Shown here one piece after another: positions 35,224-43,022 of a stretch of DNA of 64,000 nt. Each line of letters begins with the position of its first letter. Position 1 is the first letter of the stretch. Origin of the DNA: Candidatus Methylomirabilota bacterium. Lineage in GTDB: Bacteria > Methylomirabilota > Methylomirabilia > Rokubacteriales > CSP1-6. The notes under the pieces are model-generated. The model was given only the letters and a program-made list of their open reading frames with translations, was not told where the DNA came from and made no database searches. The position numbers and the translations under genes are program-made. Location of the stretch: assembly GCA_035709005.1 (NCBI GenBank), contig DASTFB010000055.1, positions 49,945 through 113,944 on the forward strand, in the 5' to 3' direction.

Positions 35224-36915
35224 TTACGCGGTGCTGAGGCCGCGGGCCAGATCCGCGACGGCCCGCGCCAGCTCGACCGGTTCGACGGGCTTGGCGAGAT
35301 AGGCCTGAAAGCCGGCCGCGAGGGCGAGTTTGGCGTCGTCGGGGCTCGCGTACGCGGTCAACGCGAGGGCCGGGATCTCTCCCCCTTGCTCGCGCGTGAG
35401 GCGCCGGATTTTTCGGATCAGGACGTAACCGCTCTCCTTGGGCATGCCGATGTCGCTGACCAGGACGTCCGCTTTCCGGCCTTCGAGGGCGGCGAGCGCC
35501 GCCCCCGCGGACGGGACGGCTGTCACCTGGGCCTCGCACTGCTCGAGCGCTCTGGTGAACAGGACGCGCGCATCGGCGTCGTCATCCACCACCAGGACCC
35601 GCAATCCTTTGAGCATCGGTGGATCATCCATGGCTTCGGAGCTTCCGCTGGTCGGGGGTACCGCCTCCCGAAACCGTGCCTCCGCGCCGGCCAGGGCCGG
35701 AAGACTGATGGTGAACGTCGCCCCCTGGCCCGCGCCGGGACTCTCGGCACAGACGGAGCCGTCGTGCAGTTCCACCAGGTGGCGCACGATGGCGAGGCCG
35801 AGACCGAGCCCGCCGTGCGATCTCGCCTCGGTGGTGTCGTCCTGGCGGAAACGGTCGAAGACATAGGGAAGGAAGTCCCGACGGATGCCAGGGCCAGTAT
35901 CCTTGACGACGATCTGCACCTCGGGTCCATTCCGCTCGAGTCGTACCTCGACCCTGCCCCCTGCGGGCGTGAACTTGATCGCGTTGACAAGCAGGTTCGA
36001 CACGATTTGCTGCATGCGGACCGGATCGCCGGAGATCATCTCCGCCGACGGATCGAGCACGAGATCGAGCGAAATGCCCTTCGTCTGAGCTCCCGGGCGG
36101 ACGTTCGCGACAGCCGCCTCCAGAAGCGGTGCCACCGCGATCGGTTCGGCCCGAAGCCGGAGCGTCCCTGAGATGATTCGGGACATGTCGAGGAGATCCT
36201 CGATGAGCCGCGTCTGCAATTTCGCGTTGCGGTCGATCGCCTCGAGCGCCTGATCCGCTGCGCCCTCGTCGAGCTTCCCCGTGCGCAGGATCCGGGCGTA
36301 GCCCAGGATCGTGGCTAGCGGCGTCCGGAGCTCGTGGGAGAGCACGGCCAGGAACTTATCCTTGGCCTCGGACGCCTGCGCGAGCCTCATCGAGGTCTCT
36401 TCGAGCTGCCGGGAGCGGTAGTGCTCGGTCAGGAGCGTGTCACCGAGGATTCCCAGCAGCTCGCCGTGCAGCGGCAGCCGGGAGCGCGGCACCGGCAGCT
36501 CCTTGCGCATCACCGCCCACACGTCGTCGAAGGCGAGCCGGCAATCGCGGGCCAGGCGCGTGATTTCGCGGGGTCCCGGATGCATGGTCAGCCCGTACCC
36601 CGCGACCGCCGCGCCCACGATCTCGCCGGCGAGCCTGAGGGCGGTGCCGACGACCGTGAGCCCGTGCCACTCCTCGATGACGACCGGTGAGCCAGCGTGG
36701 GATCGGTCCAGGCAGGCTCGCGCGCACTTCGAAAAGATCCCGGGCGCAAGCCTCCCCGCCAAGAGGTCGAACAGCGGTGTGCGATGCGCAGGTCCCGCGA
36801 TCAGACATCCATCGGCGCCGTAGACCTGGACAGTCAGATGCATGACGGCACCGTACTTTTCGAGAGCCTCTCGCCCCCGGTCGAGCTCGAACACGCTCAC
36901 GTCGAGCGTCGTCAT
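35224..36915 (-). CDS. Hybrid histidine kinase with PocR sensory domain
   Basis: 563 residues, soluble. Residues 1-150 resemble a PocR ligand-binding domain (DRGREALEKYGAVMHLTVQ; FSKCARACLDRS with its Cys pair). HisKA holds the H box FLAVLSHELRTPLATILGY near residue 200, HATPase holds NLLVNAIKFTP, DTGPGIRRDFL and GGLGLGLAIVRHLVELH, and a C-terminal receiver (about 440-560) holds VLVVDDDADAR, the acceptor Asp in VLVSDIGMPKESG and the Lys in YLAKPVEP. It lies 15 bases downstream of the KaiC-like gene on the same strand, in an operon with it. Confidence 0.92.
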   Translation of the reverse strand: MTTLDVSVFELDRGREALEKYGAVMHLTVQVYGADGCLIAGPAHRTPLFDLLAGRLAPGIFSKCARACLDRSHAGSPVVIEEWHGLTVVGTALRLAGEIVGAAVAGYGLTMHPGPREITRLARDCRLAFDDVWAVMRKELPVPRSRLPLHGELLGILGDTLLTEHYRSRQLEETSMRLAQASEAKDKFLAVLSHELRTPLATILGYARILRTGKLDEGAADQALEAIDRNAKLQTRLIEDLLDMSRIISGTLRLRAEPIAVAPLLEAAVANVRPGAQTKGISLDLVLDPSAEMISGDPVRMQQIVSNLLVNAIKFTPAGGRVEVRLERNGPEVQIVVKDTGPGIRRDFLPYVFDRFRQDDTTEARSHGGLGLGLAIVRHLVELHDGSVCAESPGAGQGATFTISLPALAGAEARFREAVPPTSGSSEAMDDPPMLKGLRVLVVDDDADARVLFTRALEQCEAQVTAVPSAGAALAALEGRKADVLVSDIGMPKESGYVLIRKIRRLTREQGGEIPALALTAYASPDDAKLALAAGFQAYLAKPVEPVELARAVADLARGLSTA

Positions 36916-36930
36916 CGCCGCGACCGATGC

Positions 36931-38454
36931 CTACCCCTGGCTCGGAGCGGCGTGGCGCTCCGGCGATCGCGCGACGAGGCTGTAGTACTCCCAGAAGGGG
37001 AGCCGGCGCGTGGCCCCGGCCGGGATCTCTCGCGGGAGCACTCGCATCCCGGCGCCGTTCACGATCTCGCACTCGTGCGTCGTTCGGTCGAAGGCGTTCG
37101 CGCGCATCTTGGCGATCGTCAGCGCTTGCCGGAACGTGTCGGCCAGCTCGACCCAGTTGAGGAGGATCACGTTGTCCACCAGCGAGCTCACGCCGTAGGG
37201 CCCCATCACCGACGACATCCCGAGCAACTCCGGATTCTCGTGGTTGTAGAGCGTCGTGACCTGATGTTCCTTCATGAGCGCGACGACCGCGTGGAAGAAG
37301 TCGCGAAAGCTCCGGCCTGTCGAGCCGAGGCTCGAACCATAGGTCGACAGGCTGTCGATGACGGCGCGCCGGGGCCGAACTTCCTTCACGAGGTTCTCGA
37401 GCTGCACGAAATGCCGGTCGATCTCGATCTCTTGCGGCCGGTCGTACACGAGTCGCACCAGGCCCTTCTCGATCGGCGGCTTGAGATCGATCCCGATGCT
37501 GGCGGCATTCCGCAGCACCTGGGCCGGCGGCTCATCGAGCGTGAGCATGAGGCTCCGCTCGTTCCGCCGGGCGCCCTCGGCCACGTACTGAAGCGCCATG
37601 ACGCTCTTGCCGGAGCCGGTGATCCCCACGACGAGCGTGGTGCTGCCGAGGAACAACCCTCCGCTCATCAGCTCATCGAGCCCGGGAACGCCCGTGGAGA
37701 TGCGCGTCGAAGGGTCGAACGCCGCCGCCTCTTCTCGAGTCAGATCGCGGGGCGCCTGCACCCGACGGTAGACCTCGATCCCCTTGCCGTCGATGATCGC
37801 GACCGAGTGGCGGCCCATCCGGTAATCCTGGCCGCGGGCCTTCACGATCTCCAGCGACCGGTGCACCGCGCGCTCCCTCGGCTCGAGCCTGAGTCGGATG
37901 ATCGTGTCGGCGATGAACTCCTCCGGCACGATGGCCCCCAGCTGGGCTTCGTCGCTGGCCGCCACTTCCACGCCCAGCATCGCGGTGAGCCGTTCGCGCT
38001 GCAGCCCCTCGGCGAGGAGATTGAACATTTCCGGCACGTTGTGGCCGTCGTCGCCGCCCGTGATCCGGCGGACGAGGCCGTCGACGAAGATCCGTTGCGC
38101 CCCGATCCCGGCGGCCTCGTCGAGGAGGAGGCTGTCGGCCTGCTGGATCTCCTGCTGGAACACCTGACGTGTCGTGAAGACGATCTTGAGCCGCCTCTGT
38201 CGCTCGAGCTCGGCCAGGTCCCAGCCGAAGAGCGCCGCATCGCGGATGAGCTTGTCGGGGGAGATCTCGAAGAGGACGATGAGCCCGGGCTCGTTGAATT
38301 CGGTCGCGCCCCGATAGATGAATTCCATCCCCAGGGTCGTCTTTCCCGTCCCGGTTGCTCCCTCGACCAGGATGATGCTGCCACGTAGAACGCCGCCGGA
38401 AAGGATCTCGTCCAGCCCGTCGATGCCGATCTTGACCAGGTCGCGTGCCGGCAT
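36931..38454 (-). CDS. KaiC-like double-domain ATPase
   Basis: RecA-type KaiC-family protein of 507 residues with two ATPase halves: CI with Walker A GATGTGKTTLG (about residue 32) and CII with GITGSGKSVMALQ (about residue 275). ISGTGVPGLDEL-type starts occur in both halves (KIGIDGLDEILSGGVLRGS; STGVPGLDELMSGGLFLGS). RAVIDSLSTYGSSLG is the Walker B region of CII. No KaiA or KaiB gene is nearby; such KaiC relatives in non-cyanobacteria serve stress and signalling roles. ATG 38454 follows GGAGG. Upstream in the operon is a small winged-helix gene, downstream the PocR hybrid kinase. Confidence 0.92.
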   Translation of the reverse strand: MPARDLVKIGIDGLDEILSGGVLRGSIILVEGATGTGKTTLGMEFIYRGATEFNEPGLIVLFEISPDKLIRDAALFGWDLAELERQRRLKIVFTTRQVFQQEIQQADSLLLDEAAGIGAQRIFVDGLVRRITGGDDGHNVPEMFNLLAEGLQRERLTAMLGVEVAASDEAQLGAIVPEEFIADTIIRLRLEPRERAVHRSLEIVKARGQDYRMGRHSVAIIDGKGIEVYRRVQAPRDLTREEAAAFDPSTRISTGVPGLDELMSGGLFLGSTTLVVGITGSGKSVMALQYVAEGARRNERSLMLTLDEPPAQVLRNAASIGIDLKPPIEKGLVRLVYDRPQEIEIDRHFVQLENLVKEVRPRRAVIDSLSTYGSSLGSTGRSFRDFFHAVVALMKEHQVTTLYNHENPELLGMSSVMGPYGVSSLVDNVILLNWVELADTFRQALTIAKMRANAFDRTTHECEIVNGAGMRVLPREIPAGATRRLPFWEYYSLVARSPERHAAPSQG

Positions 38455-38476
38455 GGTCAATGCCTCCTGTCCATCG

Positions 38477-38875
38477 TCACGGCCGTGCGCCAACCGAGTG
38501 GGTGTTGCCCGGGTCGCCCTTCGCAGGCTCCGCGTGCGACCGCCGTTGCCTGAGCACCGCGCGCAGCGCCCTCCGTCCGTCCGCTGTGGCGCACGTCTGC
38601 CGCAGGGATTCCAGCGATTCCCCGGAGCGGTGGATTTCGAGGACGTACATGCGCCCGGGAGCCCCCTGGTTGAGAAACCGCCTCAGGAGGCCGGCGCCGA
38701 CCAGCACGTCGAGCGATCGCGCGACCTGCGGGAGGTCATAGCCGACGTAGGCGGCGAGTTGCTCGCTGCTCAGGACGACGCTTGGGTGCCGTGTGAAGAA
38801 GAGGAGCAGGTCGAGATCGCAGGCGTCACGCAGACCGATCGCGTCCAGTACGTTGTCTCCCACGGTCTCCGGCAT
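38477..38875 (-). CDS. Winged-helix protein paired with KaiC-like ATPase
   Basis: 132 residues with a winged-helix-like core: CDLDLLLFFTRHPSVVLSS, EQLAAYVGYDLPQVARSLDVL (recognition helix) and GAGLLRRFLNQGAPGRMYVL (wing). The second half is Arg-rich. It ends 23 bases before the KaiC-like start. A paralogue lies at 57143-57589, again next to KaiC-like sequence, so the two proteins form a conserved pair. A regulatory or partner role for KaiC is inferred. Confidence 0.75.
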   Translation of the reverse strand: MPETVGDNVLDAIGLRDACDLDLLLFFTRHPSVVLSSEQLAAYVGYDLPQVARSLDVLVGAGLLRRFLNQGAPGRMYVLEIHRSGESLESLRQTCATADGRRALRAVLRQRRSHAEPAKGDPGNTHSVGARP

Positions 38876-39054
38876 AGGCGGAATGCGCTCGCTGTCCTGG
38901 CTCTCTGCCTCTCTGGTCGCTGCCTGTTGGGAGGTCCGACGAACGTCAACCGGACCTCAGCCACCGGATGATATCGCCACAGGGCCAGGGGCGCAACGTC
39001 GTTCCTGGGTGGCATGCGACTTGCGTTCCTTCGTGGGCCGTGTTCCGAGATGGC

Positions 39055-39429
39055 ATGAAAGGCGTACATATCCTGGTCATCGAAGATGCGGCCGATATGC
39101 TGGACGTGCTCACGACATTGCTCCGGTGTGAGGGCGCCGAGGTCGTGGGAGCCGCGAACGGACGTGACGCGTTGGCCTTGTATCACGGGCACCGCTTCGA
39201 CGTGGTCGTGACGGATCTCGGCCTGCCCGACATATCGGGCGACGTGCTGATCCGCATCTTGATCGCCGCCGCGCGACACCCCCTCAAAGTCGTCGTCATC
39301 ACGGGTGAAGGTGAGCCCTCCGTGACCCGCGCGGTTGAAGCCGGCGCGAGCGCTATCTTCATCAAACCGTGTGACTGGGGGCACGTGCTCAGGTACCTGA
39401 ACGGGCTCGGCGTGGTCGCCGCTGCCTGA
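39055..39429 (+). CDS. Single-domain response regulator
   Basis: 124 residues, one receiver domain only: HILVIEDAADMLDVL (acidic pair), acceptor Asp in FDVVVTDLGLPDISGD, Thr in VVVITGEGE, and Lys in AIFIKPCDW. No output domain follows. ATG 39055 is where the domain begins. It is divergent from the winged-helix/KaiC/hybrid-kinase operon, with about 180 bases between, and is a plausible phosphorelay partner of that kinase. Confidence 0.88.
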   Translation: MKGVHILVIEDAADMLDVLTTLLRCEGAEVVGAANGRDALALYHGHRFDVVVTDLGLPDISGDVLIRILIAAARHPLKVVVITGEGEPSVTRAVEAGASAIFIKPCDWGHVLRYLNGLGVVAAA

Positions 39430-39509
39430 GGTCCCGGCGGCCCTACAAGGCAAAGGTCACGGCCTGTACCGATCCTGTGTAACTTTCACACGGGCATCGC
39501 TCCGCGGGG

Positions 39510-39529
39510 TACTGGACCAAGGTCCAATA
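39510..39529 (+). promoter_or_regulatory. Regulon palindrome 2
   Basis: TACTGGAC-CAAG-GTCCAATA, arms TGGAC/GTCCA intact. It lies upstream of the LapA-like gene. Unlike most copies it has no CTAG element 19 bases beyond; GATTCA at 39547-39552 is the nearest -10-like sequence, at shorter spacing. Confidence 0.55.
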
Positions 39530-39615
39530 GCGGGCCTGAATGCAGGGATTCAATCGCCCGTGTGCACTTTATTGCCCGTGCTGACGACTTTCGTCATCCA
39601 CCGGTCGGGCAATCG

Positions 39616-39885
39616 ATGCTCTCCCTGATTGTCTCGAGCGTCCTCCTTCTGGCCGTTGTCCTCTTCGCCCTGCAGAATGCCCAAGCGGTCACGGTGCGGT
39701 TCCTCTTCTGGCAGCTCCAGTCCTCGGTGGCCCTCGTCGCCCTCGCCGCCACGGCAGCCGGCGTGCTGATCGCGGAACTGTTCGGGCTGGCGAGCCGCCT
39801 GCTGCGCTGGAAGCGCGGCCGGCCCGTGGCGGGTCCGGCGACGCCCCCCGCTGAGCCAGGCTCCTCCGCACGCCGGCGGGACTGA
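39616..39885 (+). CDS. LapA-like (DUF1049) membrane protein
   Basis: 89 residues. It begins MLSLIVSSVLLLAVVLFALQN, followed by AQAVTVRFLFWQLQ and a second helix ALVALAATAAGVLIAEL, the exact layout of LapA/DUF1049 proteins with two membrane helices and a basic tail. ATG 39616 is preferred over the GTG at 39562 because homology begins here. In other bacteria members act in envelope or lipopolysaccharide maintenance. It is downstream of regulon palindrome 2. Confidence 0.85.
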   Translation: MLSLIVSSVLLLAVVLFALQNAQAVTVRFLFWQLQSSVALVALAATAAGVLIAELFGLASRLLRWKRGRPVAGPATPPAEPGSSARRRD

Positions 39886-39918
39886 GTCCGGTCGACGCAA
39901 TCCGTCGGGCAGAGGAAG

Positions 39919-39968
39919 AAGGGGCCCAAGGTCCAATAGTCATACCGGCTGACGTCCACTAGATTCAG
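39919..39968 (+). promoter_or_regulatory. Regulon palindrome 3 with CTAGATTCAG promoter
   Basis: Right half GTCCAATA (39931-39938) is perfect; the left half (AAGGGGCC, 39919-39926) is degenerate. CTAGATTCAG occurs at 39959-39968, exactly 19 bases after CCAATAG. The start of transcription would be near 39972, 35 bases before the GTG of the DksA-like gene. Confidence 0.65.
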
Positions 39969-40006
39969 GGCGAAACGCCGGAGATTTCCTCCGCGGGAGG
40001 TTTCCC

Positions 40007-40435
40007 GTGTATGACGTCAGAACGCGGCTCGATCAGGATCTGAAGGCGGCTGTCTCACGACTTCGCCAACTGCGTGGCGCGGCGGCGGTTGAGGAGCGGC
40101 CGGGGACGATCGGGGGCACTTGTCCCTTCGCCGACGAGGTCGACGGGATCCAGGCCAGCGAAAGCCGGGAGATCGGTTTCGCCACGCGCGAGCTGGTGCG
40201 GGAGCGCGTGAACCGTCTGTCGGCGGCGCTCGATCGGATGAACGACGGTGCGTATGGCGCCTGCGTGGAGTGCAATGAGCCGATTTCCCTGGCGCGACTG
40301 GACGCCATGCCGGAGGTGCAGACCTGCCTCCGGTGCCAGGACCGGCTCGAGCGACTCGGCCAGGCGCGCCCGATGATCCATGGTAACGGTGTTCGCCAGC
40401 AGCGAGCTCACGGCAGCCACCCGCGCTGGCGATAA
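40007..40435 (+). CDS. DksA/TraR-family zinc-finger protein
   Basis: 142 residues. N-terminal coiled coil (LDQDLKAAVSRLRQL; ELVRERVNRLSAALDRM), then a zinc finger CVECNEPISLARL...CLRCQ with C-x2-C-x17-C-x2-C spacing, and a disordered tail. DksA/TraR proteins bind the RNA polymerase secondary channel to alter initiation, often under stress. GTG 40007 is chosen for the GGGAGG six bases before it. Transcribed from regulon palindrome 3. Its last 28 bases overlap the convergent TAXI gene. Confidence 0.88.
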   Translation: MYDVRTRLDQDLKAAVSRLRQLRGAAAVEERPGTIGGTCPFADEVDGIQASESREIGFATRELVRERVNRLSAALDRMNDGAYGACVECNEPISLARLDAMPEVQTCLRCQDRLERLGQARPMIHGNGVRQQRAHGSHPRWR

Positions 40436-41415
40436 TAGCGCATCGCCCCCGCGTGGACGGGAGCGCGCCCGTTAGCATGGACCATGTCTTCGACCGACAG
40501 CGTTTCGAAAGCAGGATGCAGGTGCCGGAACGCGTCGAAGTTATCGAAGACGGCTCGGGTCATCTCGTAGGCCATGGTGTCCGATACACGTGGGCTGGCG
40601 AGCACCATCGCGCGGACGCCGAACGTCCGCACATCGGCCGGATGGTCCGCATACGTCCCGCCGGGGATCACCTCGCGCTCGTATTCTCGATACTCGGATA
40701 ACATTCGGTCGATAGCCGGACCGCTCACGTCGACCAGCATGCCGTGGCATGTGCGAGTCACGTCTTGAATCAGTCCATTGGGATGGCCGACCGCATAGAC
40801 GATCACGTCGAGCTCCTTCGCGCAAAAGGCGCGGTTCTGCTCAGCGGCCGGGAGCTCACGCACGTCTACGAAATCGCTTGGCGCCAGGCCGAGGACGGCC
40901 ATCACGCGGTCCATATTGGCTCGTTGCCGCGATCCGGGATTCCCGATGTTGATCCGTGTACCGCGGAGCTGTGTCACCGTGCGGATGCCCAATTCCTTTT
41001 GGGCCACGACCGTCAGCATCTCGTCAGGACCGGCGAACAGGACGCGCAGTTCGGTCGTGGGCCCCCGCGAGGTGAACGGCCCTTGGCCCGTCACAGCGTC
41101 GGCCAGCACGTCCGACGGGACAATGCCGATGTCGAGCCGGCCGCGACGAAGCGATACGATAGTCGCGACGGGTCCTGACGACGGCTCTTCCGAGCATCGC
41201 AGGCCGTGGCGCGGTGTCTCGAGATTGAGCAACCGGCAAATCGAGGCACCGAGCGGGTAGTAGATCCCGGTTGGACTGGCGGTACCAATCACCACGTCAG
41301 GCCGATTGGCCACTGGCGCGCATGCCAGCCCGATGACAGCCAAAGCGGCGGAGCCGCAGAGGACGGCGATCGCCCGCGGCCACGGTGTTGAGCTCCTCCT
41401 ATGTTGCCAGCGCAT
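40408..41415 (-). CDS. TAXI-family TRAP transporter solute-binding protein
   Basis: 335 residues. Signal sequence with lipobox-like ALAVIGLACAP, so probably lipid-anchored. The mature part fits TAXI proteins: VVIGTASPTGIYYPLGASICRLLN, LDIGIVPSDVLADAV, LRGTRINIGNPGSRQRANM and a C-terminal LHPAFETLSVEDMVHANGRAPVHAGAMRYYRQRGW. No TRAP membrane subunits are adjacent, so it either works with a distant permease or has a sensory role. It overlaps the preceding DUF6134-type gene by 17 bases and forms a unit with it. Confidence 0.88.
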   Translation of the reverse strand: MRWQHRRSSTPWPRAIAVLCGSAALAVIGLACAPVANRPDVVIGTASPTGIYYPLGASICRLLNLETPRHGLRCSEEPSSGPVATIVSLRRGRLDIGIVPSDVLADAVTGQGPFTSRGPTTELRVLFAGPDEMLTVVAQKELGIRTVTQLRGTRINIGNPGSRQRANMDRVMAVLGLAPSDFVDVRELPAAEQNRAFCAKELDVIVYAVGHPNGLIQDVTRTCHGMLVDVSGPAIDRMLSEYREYEREVIPGGTYADHPADVRTFGVRAMVLASPRVSDTMAYEMTRAVFDNFDAFRHLHPAFETLSVEDMVHANGRAPVHAGAMRYYRQRGWLP

Positions 41416-42061
41416 ACTCGACGCGCTCCCCCTTCAGCTCGAGCAGGCCTTTCACCCAGCGCCCGTCGCTGTCGTGAAACACGCTGCCGGCATAGTAGGG
41501 CGTAATCATGTGATGGCGGCTGGCGCGAACAGGGCCCTGGGGGGTGTTGACCTGCTCATCGCCGAGCTGCTTCGTGACCAGCCCGATCTCTCCACCATGC
41601 TGGACATCGATCAACCTGTTCTCACGCACGATTCGGCTATCCCAGAGGGCGTTCGAGGTGAGGAGATACGGGGAGGCGAGGAAAGGTCCGTCGTGGCCGA
41701 TGATCCGAAAGCCGTCCACGACAGCACTACCGGAGACCTGGAGTATTGTTCCGTTGTCGTCCGTTGTGCTCTTGACCGAGACCAAACGCTCCGACTGCCA
41801 GACTTCTTCGGCGTCGTGTTTGAATCGGAAGACGGTGAAGAACAGGACTGTGACCGCGATGTCCACATGCGTCTCGACTGTCAGGCGAGGGCCGTCTGGC
41901 CGGAAGGTCACCCGGTGCTCGCCGATCGGAGACCCGTGGCGCAAGACGTGAAAGCGTAGATCACGAGGGGCCGCAGCGTAGGCGCGGACCGAGAAAAGCG
42001 ATTCAACCAGTGGAATCGCCGCTGCAGCTGTAGCCAGCTCCAGTAATTGTCGACGGGTCAC
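41399..42061 (-). CDS. Exported DUF6134-like protein
   Basis: 220 residues. The N-terminus MTRRQLLELATAAAAIPLVE is a signal peptide with a possible single-Arg-pair Tat look. The mature part is beta-rich: LRFHVLRHGSPIGEHRVTF, DIAVTVLFFTVFRFKHDAEEVW and NTPQGPVRASRHHMITP, a layout seen in DUF6134 proteins of unknown role. It is the upstream member of a two-gene unit with the TAXI binding protein (17-base overlap). Confidence 0.75.
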   Translation of the reverse strand: MTRRQLLELATAAAAIPLVESLFSVRAYAAAPRDLRFHVLRHGSPIGEHRVTFRPDGPRLTVETHVDIAVTVLFFTVFRFKHDAEEVWQSERLVSVKSTTDDNGTILQVSGSAVVDGFRIIGHDGPFLASPYLLTSNALWDSRIVRENRLIDVQHGGEIGLVTKQLGDEQVNTPQGPVRASRHHMITPYYAGSVFHDSDGRWVKGLLELKGERVEYALAT

Positions 42062-42123
42062 TCTTTCAGGACTGTGCGAATCGCCACTCCTTCGCTACGG
42101 CCTAGTTGCATCGACGGGTACGG

Positions 42124-42453
42124 TCACTTCGAGAAGAGATTCGCGAAGAACCCCTTGACCGTGTGTCCGAATCCGACGGCGCCGTCGCGGACGTTGCCCC
42201 ACGCGGTCTTTGCCGGCGTCTCCGCGGCCTGCCCCGCCTCCTTCAGCTTTTCACCAGTGTACTTCGCGCCTTCGGAAGCCGTCTTGCCGATGCCTTTGGC
42301 CGTCTCTACGACGCCTTCCCCGACTTTGCCGGAGCCGCTTTCGACTTGATCCGTCGCGGCCCGCACCTTCGCGTCATCGGCAGCTTGGGCGAATGCGGAT
42401 GCGAGCAGCGAGAGCGGGAACACGAACATAAGGGCCAGCCCGAGTCGTTTCAT
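42124..42453 (-). CDS. Periplasmic amphipathic-helix stress protein
   Basis: 109 residues with a signal peptide (LGLALMFVFPLSLLASAFAQA). The mature protein is a chain of Lys/Glu/Gly amphipathic helices (KVRAATDQVESGSGKVGEG; ETAKGIGKTASEGAKYTGEKL) like CsbD/LEA-type or apolipoprotein-like proteins, ending GFFANLFSK. No catalytic motif. It is transcribed from regulon palindrome 4 with a CTAGATTCAG element 45 bases before the ATG. A degenerate copy of its signal-peptide region lies just upstream at 42537-42640. Confidence 0.75.
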   Translation of the reverse strand: MKRLGLALMFVFPLSLLASAFAQAADDAKVRAATDQVESGSGKVGEGVVETAKGIGKTASEGAKYTGEKLKEAGQAAETPAKTAWGNVRDGAVGFGHTVKGFFANLFSK

Positions 42454-42497
42454 GGGCGTTCCTCTTTCTGACAGATTCGAGCATGCTTGATCACGTT

Positions 42498-42547
42498 CTG
42501 AATCTAGTCGATGCCATCCAGTCCGCCTATTGGACCTTAGGGTAGAC
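42498..42547 (-). promoter_or_regulatory. Regulon palindrome 4 with CTAGATTCAG promoter
   Basis: TATTGGAC at 42528-42535 is perfect; the other arm is degenerate. On the minus strand CCAATAG is followed 19 bases later by CTAGATTCAG (42498-42507). Reads into the amphipathic stress gene ending at 42124. Confidence 0.65.
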
Positions 42548-42604
42548 GCAAGGTCAGCGCACCGCCTTCGCCTTGATTCGTCCCGGCCTGCACCTTCGAG
42601 TCAT

Positions 42605-42638
42605 CGGAAGCGAGGGCAATGCGGAAGCGAGGGCAATG
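42605..42638. repeat. 17-bp tandem duplication
   Basis: Two perfect tandem copies of CGGAAGCGAGGGCAATG at 42605-42621 and 42622-42638, inside the decayed gene copy. It is a local slippage product rather than an array. Confidence 0.8.
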
Positions 42639-42665
42639 CGGATGTTCGATGTCATCCAACCAGCC

Positions 42666-42685
42666 TAGTGGACCTTGGTCTACGC
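42666..42685 (-). promoter_or_regulatory. Regulon palindrome 5, degenerate
   Basis: TAGTGGAC-CTTG-GTCTACGC. The TGGAC arm is intact, the other arm has decayed, and no CTAG element is present at 19 bases. It belongs to the duplicated and decayed promoter of the adjacent stress gene. Confidence 0.45.
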
Positions 42686-42760
42686 TGGTTCGATGGCCTC
42701 ACCTTCGAGCGTCACGTTGCTGATGGGAGGTTCTTATTCTAGCGCGCGCTGCGCTTGGCA

Positions 42761-42810
42761 CGTTGGACGAAGGTCCAATGGGCGCGGTGGATGATGTCTG
42801 CTAGATTCAG
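42761..42810 (+). promoter_or_regulatory. Regulon palindrome 6 with CTAGATTCAG promoter
   Basis: CGTTGGAC-GAAG-GTCCAATG at 42761-42780, both arms intact, then CTAGATTCAG at 42801-42810, 19 bases after the CCAATGG edge. The predicted start (about 42813-42814) coincides with the GTG/ATG of the lipoprotein gene. Confidence 0.7.
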
Positions 42811-42816
42811 GGGGTG

Positions 42817-43017
42817 ATGAAGCGGCGGCGAGTTCTCGCGATGACTGCGCTGGGAGTTCTCATGACGGTCGGCTCGGTCGCGTGCGACAAAGGGCCGATG
42901 CAGCGAACCGGAGAGAGAATCGACCGCGCCACGGATCAGGGCAAGGTGATCGGCAGGGGTCCCGCCGAGAAGGCGGGCAAGAACATCGACGAGACGGTGA
43001 AGGAACTCGCGAAGTAA
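42817..43017 (+). CDS. Small stress lipoprotein
   Basis: 66 residues. Signal peptide with a lipobox (VLAMTALGVLMTVGSVAC, Cys about residue 23), then a short amphipathic domain (RTGERIDRATDQGKVIG; AGKNIDETVKELAK) like CsbD-type or entericidin-like small lipoproteins. The -10 of palindrome 6 ends ten bases before the ATG, so the mRNA would be leaderless or nearly so, starting at the GTG 42814 / ATG 42817 pair. No Shine-Dalgarno can fit. Confidence 0.75.
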   Translation: MKRRRVLAMTALGVLMTVGSVACDKGPMQRTGERIDRATDQGKVIGRGPAEKAGKNIDETVKELAK

Positions 43018-43022
43018 GGCGC

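Larger units (their letters stand above)
42537..42685 (-). pseudogene. Degenerate duplicate of the neighbouring stress gene start
   Basis: On the minus strand a short frame reads IALASDDSKVQAGTNQGEGG, matching AQAADDAKVRAATDQVESG of the intact gene at 42124-42453. Its own upstream DNA repeats that gene's promoter area (GGATGACATCGA versus GGATGGCATCGA, with a degenerate palindrome at 42666-42685). The frame stops at 42537, so only the first quarter survives. Confidence 0.6.

Noticed and set aside
42605..42638. Direct repeats as a possible CRISPR-like array
   Set aside because: Only two perfect adjacent 17-bp copies with no spacer, inside a decayed gene copy; explained by replication slippage.
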